Shown: piece by piece, positions 1-5,075 of the stretch
Numbering within the stretch: the stretch's first letter is position 1
How the letters are laid out: each line of letters starts with the position of its first letter
NCBI GenBank assembly: GCA_023136145.1
Contig: JAGLRU010000332.1
Span: 1-5,075 of the forward strand
Origin: Alphaproteobacteria bacterium
Lineage (GTDB): Bacteria > Pseudomonadota > Alphaproteobacteria > Micavibrionales > UBA2020
Direction: 5' to 3'
DNA length: 5,075 nt
Position numbers and translations under genes: made by a program
Notes under the pieces: model-generated
The model's database searches: none
What the model was told of the DNA's origin: nothing
Seen by the model: only the letters and a program-made list of their open reading frames with translations

Positions 1-976
1 GCGTCGTCTTGCCGGAACCGGACTCCCCCACCACGCCAACAGTCTGTCCCGGACGAATGTCGATATCAATACCGTCCACCGCCCGAACATAATCAACAAC
101 ACGGCGGAAAACGCCCGCCTTAACAGGAAAATGCACTTTAAGATTTTTCGCATGAAATATAGCTGAAGCCTTTGCATCAAACGGCAATGCCTCGCCCTTC
201 GGCTGAACAGCCAGCAGCATTTGTGTGTAAGAATGCGCTGGCTCTTTGAAAAGTTTTTCCGTCCTTTCGCACTCAACCACCTCACCACCGTACATCACCA
301 CCACGCGATCAGCCATTTTTCGGACGATGCTTAGATCATGCGTAATCAGCATAATCGCCATGCCAGTTTTTTTCTGAAGGTCTTTCAGCAGAGTCAACAG
401 TTGCGCCTGCACCGTCACATCCACCGCCGTCGTTGGCTCATCAGCGATCAACAAATCTGGCTCATTGGCAAGAGCCATCGCTATCATCATCCGCTGCCGC
501 TGACCGCCAGAAAGCTCATGTGGATAGGCGTTAAGACGATCCGTCAGTTTCGACAACCCCACCAGTTCCAGTAGCTCAATCACCCGCAACCGCGCCTGTG
601 CAGGTATCATACGCTTGTGAACAAACAACACTTCGGCTATCTGCTTTTCGATAGTGTGAAGCGGGTTCAGGGATGTCATCGGCTCCTGAAATATCATCGC
701 TACCCTGTTGCCACGAATACCGCGCAGAACAACTTCCGGCGCATCCATCATCTCCTGTTCCCCGAATATAATGGAGCCGGACGGGTGGCTTGCGGAAGGA
801 TAAGGAAGCAACTGCAATACGGAGAGTGCAGTTACAGACTTGCCGGAACCAGACTCACCAACCACCGCCAGTATTTCGCCTTTTTCGATGGAAAACGAGA
901 TATTCTTAACCGCATGAGTGACCTGCATACCGTTTCTGAAATCGACTGAGAGGTTTTTAATTTCTAGCAACGGCAT
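1..976 (-). CDS. yejF: YejF-type peptide ABC transporter ATPase, 3' end missing
   Basis: This is the ATP-hydrolysing subunit of the peptide importer, acting on the cytoplasmic face of the inner membrane. The frame is open from an ATG at 976 to the left window edge (325 codons plus one base). The first nucleotide-binding domain is complete: Walker A GESGSGKS (residues 40-47), Q-loop Q97, signature LSGGQ (155-159), Walker B LLIADEP (175-181, D179/E180) and switch histidine H213. After a linker (about 258-275) a second domain begins and reaches its own Walker A, GESGSGKTT (317-325), where the window ends. Two fused ATPase domains are the YejF arrangement and distinguish it from the single-domain OppD/OppF pair. 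Full-length relatives have about 530 residues, so roughly 200 are missing. An in-frame TAA lies two codons upstream of the ATG, so no longer start is possible. The Shine-Dalgarno sequence is weak (AGAAAG). The gene lies 44 bases behind the small membrane-protein gene with no clear terminator between, so the two may share a transcript. Confidence 0.95.
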   Translation of the reverse strand, partial: MPLLEIKNLSVDFRNGMQVTHAVKNISFSIEKGEILAVVGESGSGKSVTALSVLQLLPYPSASHPSGSIIFGEQEMMDAPEVVLRGIRGNRVAMIFQEPMTSLNPLHTIEKQIAEVLFVHKRMIPAQARLRVIELLELVGLSKLTDRLNAYPHELSGGQRQRMMIAMALANEPDLLIADEPTTAVDVTVQAQLLTLLKDLQKKTGMAIMLITHDLSIVRKMADRVVVMYGGEVVECERTEKLFKEPAHSYTQMLLAVQPKGEALPFDAKASAIFHAKNLKVHFPVKAGVFRRVVDYVRAVDGIDIDIRPGQTVGVVGESGSGKTT

Positions 977-1020
977 GTTTTACTTTCTGCGAAAAAATTG
1001 ATTCAAAATTTATTTCGTAT

Positions 1021-1560
1021 TTAAGACTTCTTTTTTTCTGTATCGGCTTTCTCTCCCTGCATTTTAGAAAAAATCATGTAGCCTAATATCAAACTGCAAA
1101 CACCGAAACCCCCTATTGTGAGATACGAAATTAATAATCCCGCGCCTGTCAGAACCCAAATATAAATACCGATAGCAACGAACCCAAGTGATATTATCAT
1201 CAAGATAACCAGAGTTACGAGATTGTGAGATTTTGCCGAATTCTTATATGCTTCTCGTGCGCTCAATTTTTCTGTTGTTTTAGGTAAATCTTTGATAATA
1301 TTTTTGACTGTATAGAAATACCAAACAAAATATACGGGCAATAAAAGTAAATTGAGCCAAAAACCAAAAGTTATCTGAATGATGATTATTGCAGGGAACA
1401 AAATCATGTACATTCTTTTGAGGAAAGCCCGTAGCTTTGTGTGCCGTTCTTCACTCTCAATAATAAAACCAGAGCCAAACGTTCCCCAAGGGTAAAACAG
1501 AGTCTTCCCAGAAGCATCTTTTTTAAAAGATGCTTCTGTTAACCCATCAAAATAGCCCAT
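1021..1560 (-). CDS. Small uncharacterised membrane protein (179 aa)
   Basis: I cannot assign a function. The protein begins with a motif-like, soluble head (MGYFDGLTEASFKKD, then TLFYPWGTFGSGFI at residues 20-33). From memory, such heads recur in a family of short bacterial membrane proteins of unknown role; this is unverified. Hydrophobic segments lie at about 51-67, 68-85, 114-138 and 140-164, with a charged stretch between the second and third (86-112) and a lysine-rich tail (ADTEKKKS). This suggests four membrane spans in the inner membrane. The start is well supported: AGGGAGAAG sits just before the ATG, with GGAG six bases away. The gene is much more A+T-rich than the yej genes around it. 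It lies between yejE and yejF, where no gene is normally found, so it looks like an insertion. It shows none of the permease EAA-loop features and is not an obvious transporter subunit. A functional link to Yej is possible but rests on position alone. Confidence 0.85.
   Translation of the reverse strand: MGYFDGLTEASFKKDASGKTLFYPWGTFGSGFIIESEERHTKLRAFLKRMYMILFPAIIIIQITFGFWLNLLLLPVYFVWYFYTVKNIIKDLPKTTEKLSAREAYKNSAKSHNLVTLVILMIISLGFVAIGIYIWVLTGAGLLISYLTIGGFGVCSLILGYMIFSKMQGEKADTEKKKS
1509..1538. repeat. Perfect 14-bp inverted repeat inside early codons
   Basis: CAGAAGCATCTTTT (1509-1522) is followed by two bases and then its exact reverse complement (1525-1538). It covers codons 8-18 of the small membrane-protein gene, beginning 22 bases after the ATG. 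In mRNA it could form a stem of about 13 bp once the tight loop opens by one pair. The coding sense runs through both arms (TEASFKKDASG), so the repeat is compatible with the reading frame. Confidence 0.9.
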
Positions 1561-1572
1561 ATTCTTCTCCCT
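1561..1572 (-). promoter_or_regulatory. Ribosome-binding site of the small membrane-protein gene
   Basis: On the minus strand the bases before the ATG read AGGGAGAAGAAT. The GGAG core lies six bases before the start codon, a good match to the anti-Shine-Dalgarno sequence. It is the strongest evidence that this A+T-rich gene is translated from the ATG at 1560. Confidence 0.7.
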
Positions 1573-1581
1573 ATATTGCGC

Positions 1582-1610
1582 ATCTTATTAAAAAACTCTT
1601 GTCAAGTCCA
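1582..1610 (-). promoter_or_regulatory. Weak sigma-70-like promoter candidate
   Basis: On the minus strand TGGACT (1610-1605) and TAAGAT (1587-1582) are separated by 17 bases; each matches the -35 or -10 consensus at four of six positions. A perfect TTGACA lies at 1605-1600, but no good -10 box sits 16-18 bases beyond it. A start of transcription here would give a very short leader before the ATG at 1560. Position downstream of the candidate terminator makes a promoter plausible, but A+T-rich DNA produces such matches by chance. Confidence 0.3.
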
Positions 1611-1717
1611 CTATCGCACTGCAAGAGTCCTTTCTCAACAGACTGAAAAAATAATCGCCTCATCAACTCATCACGATAGTCTTCCACAATCTCGTGTCCA
1701 TAGTTTTTTATAAATAG

Positions 1718-1753
1718 AAAAATTTTTTTCCCACAACAAGTGCGGGAAAAAAA
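1718..1753 (-). terminator. Candidate Rho-independent terminator after yejE
   Basis: Seven T and CCC (1723-1732) pair with GGG and seven A (1744-1753). After one A/C mismatch two further pairs (C1734-G1742, A1735-T1741) close a five-base loop. Read on the minus strand, the stem is followed by TTTTT (1722-1718). It begins about 40 bases after the yejE stop, a suitable place to end the yejABE transcript. The G+C core is short, so termination may be partial. A weaker 4-bp hairpin (CACT/AGTG, 1757-1770) followed on the minus strand by TCATTTTTTT precedes it. The remaining spacer from 1561 to 1793 shows no convincing gene. Confidence 0.5.
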
Positions 1754-1793
1754 TGACACTAATAAAAGTGATTTTTGTACCTATTCGTAGTTT

Positions 1794-2825
1794 TTATCCT
1801 TTAAATATCTTCCGTGAATCGAAAGCATCCCGCACCGCTTCCCCAATAAAGGTCAGCAGAACCAACATCACGGACAACGACAGAAAAGCCGTAATTCCAA
1901 GCCACGGAGCCTGCAAATTATTTTTCCCCTGCGACAGAAGTTCCCCAAGCGATGGCGAACCTGGCGGCAGTCCAAAACCAAGAAAATCCAGCCCCGTCAA
2001 AGTCGTAATTGATCCAGTCAAAACGAAAGGCATCATACTTAACGTCGCAACCATTGCGTTCGGCAATGCGTGCCTAAACATGATAACCGGTGTTGATACG
2101 CCAAGTGCTTTGGCGGCACGAATATAATCAAGATTACGCGCCTTAAGAAACTCCGCCCGAACAACATCAACCAAATGCATCCACGAAAACAGCAGCATCA
2201 AAAGCAGAAGCGTAAAAAATCCCGGCGTAATTACACTCGACATTATAATAAGCAAGAAAAAGACCGGCATCCCCGACCAAATTTCAATAAAACGCTGCGA
2301 CAAAAGGTCAAACAGTCCGCCGAAATACCCCTCCATCGCCCCCACAGAAACACCAACGATGCTACCGAGGATAGTTAGAGTCAGCCCGAACAAAATAGAA
2401 ATGCGAAAACCGTAGATAAGCCGCGCCAGAACATCTCTCCCCTGATCGTCAGTACCAAGAATGTTTTCAAAAGACGGAGGCGAAGGCGAGGGAACATTTA
2501 GATTATAATTTATCGTCTGATAGGAATAACGAACTGGCGGCCAAAACATCCAGCCATTATCCTCAATCAATTTTCCAACGAACGGATCACGATAATCGGC
2601 CTCTGTCTCAAACTCCCCGCCAAAAGTAGTTTCAGAATAAGATTTCACGATGGGAAAATAAAAGCTCCCCTGATACTGCACAACAATTGGCTTGTCGTTG
2701 GCGATCAACTCCGCTCCCAAACTAAGCAGAAAAAGGCACAGAAAAATCCACGCAGAGCAGTACCCTCGCCGATTACGTTTGAACTGCGAAACTCGCCGCG
2801 TGGCAATGGAGGAGAGTTTCAGCAT
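1794..2825 (-). CDS. yejE: YejE-type peptide ABC transporter permease
   Basis: This is one of the two inner-membrane channel subunits of the YejABEF peptide importer. At 343 residues it matches the usual YejE length (about 340). The N-terminus has the characteristic FKRNRRGY (15-22), a first membrane segment (about 23-42) and the ELIANDKP motif (39-46). A long periplasmic stretch follows (about 45-135) with YFP, FGGEF, the NGWMFWPP stretch and PSPSPPS, then LGTDDQGRDVLAR (123-135), typical of the DppC/OppC side of the family. The permease core has about five further membrane segments between 140 and 328. The cytoplasmic EAA loop that docks on the ATPase is seen at about 225-256, with RAAKALGVS (236-244) and HALPNA. 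The C-terminal GLDFLGFGLPPGSPSLGELL and GEAVRDAFD are strongly YejE-like. The start shares one base with the yejB stop, which indicates translational coupling. No damage is visible. Confidence 0.97.
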   Translation of the reverse strand: MLKLSSIATRRVSQFKRNRRGYCSAWIFLCLFLLSLGAELIANDKPIVVQYQGSFYFPIVKSYSETTFGGEFETEADYRDPFVGKLIEDNGWMFWPPVRYSYQTINYNLNVPSPSPPSFENILGTDDQGRDVLARLIYGFRISILFGLTLTILGSIVGVSVGAMEGYFGGLFDLLSQRFIEIWSGMPVFFLLIIMSSVITPGFFTLLLLMLLFSWMHLVDVVRAEFLKARNLDYIRAAKALGVSTPVIMFRHALPNAMVATLSMMPFVLTGSITTLTGLDFLGFGLPPGSPSLGELLSQGKNNLQAPWLGITAFLSLSVMLVLLTFIGEAVRDAFDSRKIFKG

Positions 2826-2838
2826 TATCTCTCTCCCT
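2825..2838 (-). promoter_or_regulatory. Coupled yejB stop / yejE start with ribosome-binding site
   Basis: The minus strand reads AGGGAGAGAGATAATG: the TAA of yejB and the ATG of yejE share one A (2825). The Shine-Dalgarno core GGAG lies seven bases before the ATG, inside the last yejB codons. This fixes the yejE start and suggests that ribosomes finishing yejB restart on yejE, giving matched amounts of the two permeases. Confidence 0.8.
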
Positions 2839-3943
2839 GCGCATTGAAATCAATTCTAGGATCAACCCACGTCATGATTATATCGCTGATAAGCTTTATC
2901 AAAAAACCCATCAGCGTAAAAACGTAGAGCGTCCCGAACATCACAGGATAATCACGGTTAAGTGCCGATTCAAAGCCAAGCAGTCCCAGCCCATCCAGTG
3001 AAAAAATCGTCTCTATCAACAATGAACCAGTCAGAAAAATCCCCATCAATGCCGCCGGAAATCCGGCTATAACGATCAGCATAGCGTTTCTGAATACATG
3101 ACCGTATAAAACGCGAGTCTGCGCAAGCCCCTTAGCACGAGCAGTCAAAACATATTGCTTGTTAATCTCCTCAAGAAAGGAATTTTTCGTGAGGATAGTT
3201 AGTCCGGCAAATCCGCTAATAACCATCGATGCCACAGGCAGAGAGATATGCCAAAAATAATCAAGGATACGGTGAAACCAGTCCATATCATGCCAATTAT
3301 CGGAGACAATGCCGCGCAACGGAAAAATATCGATATATTTTCCACCAGCAAATAGCACGATCAGAAAAATAGCAAACATAAATCCCGGAATGGAATGCCC
3401 GACGATCACCATGCCACTCGTCCAAATATCGAACTTCGTCCCGTCCTTAACCGCTTTTTGGATACCGAGTGGGATGGAAATAAAATAAACAAGTAGCGTC
3501 GTCCACAACCCAAGCGAAATAGACACCGGCATCTTGTCCAACACAAGATCAATAACTTTTTTGTTCTGAAAGTAACTCTCACCAAAATCGAACATCAGGT
3601 AATTTTTCAGCATCAGGACGAACCTTGTGCCAATAGGCTTATCGAAGCCGAATTGCTCTTCAAGCGACTTGATAAATTCCGGATCAAGCCCCTGTGCTCC
3701 GCGATATTTTCCGGTGCCACTACCACTATTCAGTTGCTGCTGTACCATCTGCGTTGCGGTTCCGACATCCTGCCCACCTCCACTAAAACGCTGAGTTACG
3801 GAAGTGTTCATACCCTGAAGACGGGCGATCATCTGCTCCACCGGACCGCCGGGAGCAACCTGCACGATCAGGAAATTGAGAAGAATGATCCCGAACAAAG
3901 TCGGAATCATTAAGAGCATTCGGCGGACAATATAAGCAGCCAT
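2825..3943 (-). CDS. yejB: YejB-type peptide ABC transporter permease
   Basis: This is the second channel subunit, partner of YejE in the inner membrane. Its 372 residues are close to the roughly 364 of the Escherichia coli protein. The start MAAYIVRRMLLMIPTLFGI leads into the first membrane segment (about 10-30) and VAPGGPVEQ (29-37), the DppB/OppB hallmark. A Gly/Gln/Ser-rich periplasmic stretch (about 45-80) ends in YRGAQGLDPEFI, a YejB trait rather than an aberration. FGFDKPI (98-104), LMFDFGESYF and MPVSISLGLW (138-147) follow. Further membrane segments lie at about 140-162, 177-200, 230-252, 288-312 and 340-360. The ATPase-contacting EAA loop is at about 254-287, with KQYVLTARAKGLAQ and HVFRNA. 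The end, DYPVMFGTLYVFTLMGF followed by VDPRIDF, is diagnostic. The gene is preceded by the palindromic repeat and joined to yejE by a one-base overlap. Confidence 0.97.
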   Translation of the reverse strand: MAAYIVRRMLLMIPTLFGIILLNFLIVQVAPGGPVEQMIARLQGMNTSVTQRFSGGGQDVGTATQMVQQQLNSGSGTGKYRGAQGLDPEFIKSLEEQFGFDKPIGTRFVLMLKNYLMFDFGESYFQNKKVIDLVLDKMPVSISLGLWTTLLVYFISIPLGIQKAVKDGTKFDIWTSGMVIVGHSIPGFMFAIFLIVLFAGGKYIDIFPLRGIVSDNWHDMDWFHRILDYFWHISLPVASMVISGFAGLTILTKNSFLEEINKQYVLTARAKGLAQTRVLYGHVFRNAMLIVIAGFPAALMGIFLTGSLLIETIFSLDGLGLLGFESALNRDYPVMFGTLYVFTLMGFLIKLISDIIMTWVDPRIDFNAQGER

Positions 3944-3958
3944 GATTACATCTACCTT
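3944..3958 (-). promoter_or_regulatory. yejB ribosome-binding site abutting the palindrome
   Basis: The minus strand before the ATG reads AAGGTAGATGTAATC. AAGG is the only visible Shine-Dalgarno match and lies 11 bases from the ATG, rather far. Its two A residues (3958-3957) are the last bases of the palindromic repeat, so folding of the repeat could partly mask the site. The ATG inside this leader is followed at once by TAA and is not a useful start. Confidence 0.5.
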
Positions 3959-4037
3959 GTCATCCCGAACGCAGTGATGGATCTTGTTCGCTGCGTCTGA
4001 AAAGATCCCTCGTCGCTACGCTCTGTCGGGATGACAA
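3957..4037. repeat. Imperfect palindromic repeat, REP/MITE-like, between yejA and yejB
   Basis: The outer arms are a perfect 12-bp inverted repeat: TTGTCATCCCGA (3957-3968) and TCGGGATGACAA (4026-4037). Further in, GATGGATCTT (3976-3985) faces AAGATCCCTC (4002-4011) with one mismatch. The left half also holds ACGCAG/CTGCGT (3969-3974 and 3991-3996), so alternative folds are possible. The element fills 81 of the 98 bases between the genes, starting four bases after the yejA stop. TGTCATCCCGA...GGATCTT with its mirror image is, from memory, the look of dispersed palindromic repeats in several bacterial genomes; only one copy is visible here. It contains no transposase gene and, with no T run after it, does not look like a simple terminator. 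A role in mRNA stability or in lowering permease expression relative to the binding protein is inference. Confidence 0.8.
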
Positions 4038-4041
4038 TGAG

Positions 4042-5075
4042 TCAAGGATGAGGTCTATTGACATTGTCAATTTTAGCAACCTTTTCCGCGTCATACCACC
4101 ATGTTTCGACAACGCCAAGACCGTATTTCGGAGAAATGGCTGGTCTGCCGAACTTGTCCCACCATGCGAGACGAAAATAATCAAGATACCACTGCGGAAT
4201 CACATAATAATTCCACAAAAGCACACGATCTAATGCGCGGGTGCGGGCGACCAGTTCATCGCGATCCGGCGCACTAACGATCATATCAATCAACTCATCA
4301 ACGACCGGATTTTTAATACCGATAATATTGCGACTACCATTCACATCAGCCTTCGCGGAACTCCAGAAATCACGCTGCTCATTGCCCGGCGACAAAGACT
4401 GCCCAAAATTGGCAACCGTCATATCAAAGTCAAAGGTGTTTATGCGGTTCTGATATTGCGTCGCATCAACTACGCGGAGATTCGCCGCAATACCCAATTT
4501 TTTAAGGTTGGAAATCATCGGATTGATCCAACGTCCGAACATATCGCTGTCCACAAGAATCTCAAACTTAAACGGCTGACCATTTTTTTCAAGCATTCCG
4601 CTTTTACCGATCAGCCAGCCCGCATCCTCCAGCATTTTTCTTGCCGTACCGAGGTTCTTCCGCACATCTTGCCCACTACCAGAAGTTTTGGGCACGCTAA
4701 ATTCTTTTGTCAAAACTTCGTCAGGAATCCTGCCTTTGAATTTTTGCAGAATTTCCATCTCGCGACCTATCGGCAAACCAGAGGATGCCAAATCAGAATT
4801 CGCGAAAAAGCTTTGCGTGCGCTTATATTTACCGAATGCAAATTGTTTGTTCGACCACTCAAAGTCAAAAGCGTATCCAAGTGCCTGACGCACCCTCACA
4901 TCTTGAAACATCGGACGACGCAAATTATAAGCAAAAGACTGCATCCCCGCAGGAAGACCGTGACTGACTTCTTCCTTTTTTATCAATCCATCCCGAACAG
5001 GCGGCTGGTCGTATCCGGCATTCCATGACTTGGCAACATTTTCATGACGGAAATCATAGTCACCAGAAAAAAACG
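4042..5075 (-). CDS. yejA: YejA-type peptide-binding protein, N-terminal part missing
   Basis: This is the periplasmic solute-binding subunit (bacterial extracellular solute-binding protein family 5) that delivers peptides to YejBE. The frame is open from the right window edge to a TGA at 4042-4044, giving 343 visible residues. Relatives have about 600, so some 260 N-terminal residues, including the signal peptide, lie outside. Visible YejA-like marks are YDFRHENVAKSW (residues 6-17), NLRRPMFQDVRVRQALGYAF (50-69) followed by DFEW, a middle stretch with NGQPFKFEILVDS, and a C-terminus with PQWYLDYFRLAWWDKFGRP and VVETWWYDAEK. A TTG at 4986 could be mistaken for the start, but the coding sequence continues unbroken upstream with family-typical residues, so it is internal. 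The promoter of the operon must lie beyond the window. YejA is known to take part in microcin C uptake in Escherichia coli; the natural peptides here are unknown. Confidence 0.96.
   Translation of the reverse strand, partial: FFSGDYDFRHENVAKSWNAGYDQPPVRDGLIKKEEVSHGLPAGMQSFAYNLRRPMFQDVRVRQALGYAFDFEWSNKQFAFGKYKRTQSFFANSDLASSGLPIGREMEILQKFKGRIPDEVLTKEFSVPKTSGSGQDVRKNLGTARKMLEDAGWLIGKSGMLEKNGQPFKFEILVDSDMFGRWINPMISNLKKLGIAANLRVVDATQYQNRINTFDFDMTVANFGQSLSPGNEQRDFWSSAKADVNGSRNIIGIKNPVVDELIDMIVSAPDRDELVARTRALDRVLLWNYYVIPQWYLDYFRLAWWDKFGRPAISPKYGLGVVETWWYDAEKVAKIDNVNRPHP

Noticed and set aside
5..28. Near-repeat of the DNA at 836-859 (GCCGGAACC-containing)
   Set aside because: Both copies encode the Walker A motif GESGSGK of the two fused ATPase domains, so this is family structure rather than a separate repeat element.
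1571..1759. 62-codon minus-strand reading frame between yejE and the unknown gene, starting with GTG
   Set aside because: It runs through the terminator-like hairpin and the promoter candidate, has no recognisable ribosome-binding site and no protein-like features beyond chance.
1753..2127. 124-codon plus-strand reading frame opposite the end of yejE
   Set aside because: It overlaps well-conserved yejE codons in antisense and resembles no known family.
3700..3810. Low-complexity Gly/Gln/Ser-rich segment in yejB as an insertion
   Set aside because: YejB proteins normally carry a similar loosely conserved Gly-rich periplasmic stretch before the GLDPE motif, so it is not unusual.
3960..4184. 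74-codon minus-strand frame covering the palindrome and the end of yejA
   Set aside because: It is out of frame with yejA, and its tail (VATRDLF...) is merely the translation of the palindromic repeat, a common source of false genes.
4984..4986. TTG as a possible start of yejA, making a shortened gene
   Set aside because: The frame remains open to the window edge and the upstream residues (YDFRHENVAKSW and following) are typical of YejA, so the gene is cut by the window and not truncated.
4456..5028. 190-codon plus-strand reading frame opposite yejA
   Set aside because: It is antisense to a clearly conserved YejA coding frame, and its sequence is rich in His/Arg/Thr without domain features, as expected of a shadow frame.
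1..5075. CRISPR arrays, tRNA or rRNA genes, transposase genes
   Set aside because: I saw no regularly spaced repeats, no tRNA-like cloverleaf, no rRNA sequence and no transposase-like reading frame on either strand.

Overview
The window carries one minus-strand block that reads from right to left as yejA (3' part), yejB, yejE, an uncharacterised membrane-protein gene, and yejF (5' part). The yej genes encode a YejABEF-type peptide importer of the peptide/nickel/opine ABC family: periplasmic binding protein, two inner-membrane permeases and a double-domain ATPase. No plus-strand gene is convincing. Both edges cut through genes: yejA lacks its N-terminal part and yejF its C-terminal part.

The YejA/YejB/YejE/YejF set, the periplasmic binding protein and the ordinary stop codons point to a Gram-negative proteobacterium. 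An alphaproteobacterium of moderate G+C is my best guess, but nothing here fixes the genus. The transporter genes are moderately G+C-rich (57% in the 60 bases from 421, in yejF). The inserted gene between yejE and yejF and its flanks are far more A+T-rich (23% G+C in the 60 bases from 1261).

Layout. 4042-5075 is yejA without its start. 3944-4041 is a spacer almost filled by an 81-base imperfect palindrome (3957-4037) resembling a REP- or MITE-type dispersed repeat; its end merges with the yejB ribosome-binding site. 2825-3943 is yejB, which overlaps yejE (1794-2825) by one base in a TAATG junction. 1561-1793 is an A+T-rich spacer with a hairpin that could end the yejABE transcript, followed by a weak promoter candidate. 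1021-1560 encodes a 179-residue protein with about four membrane segments and a distinctive N-terminal motif; its early codons contain a perfect 14-bp inverted repeat. A 44-base gap follows, then yejF (1-976).

Functionally, YejA should capture peptides in the periplasm, YejB and YejE form the channel, and YejF powers it. The unusual feature is that the ATPase is separated from its permeases by a foreign-looking membrane-protein gene and a candidate terminator. I see no wholly new system. The points worth following are the repeat between yejA and yejB, the intruding gene, and the hairpin at the start of that gene.
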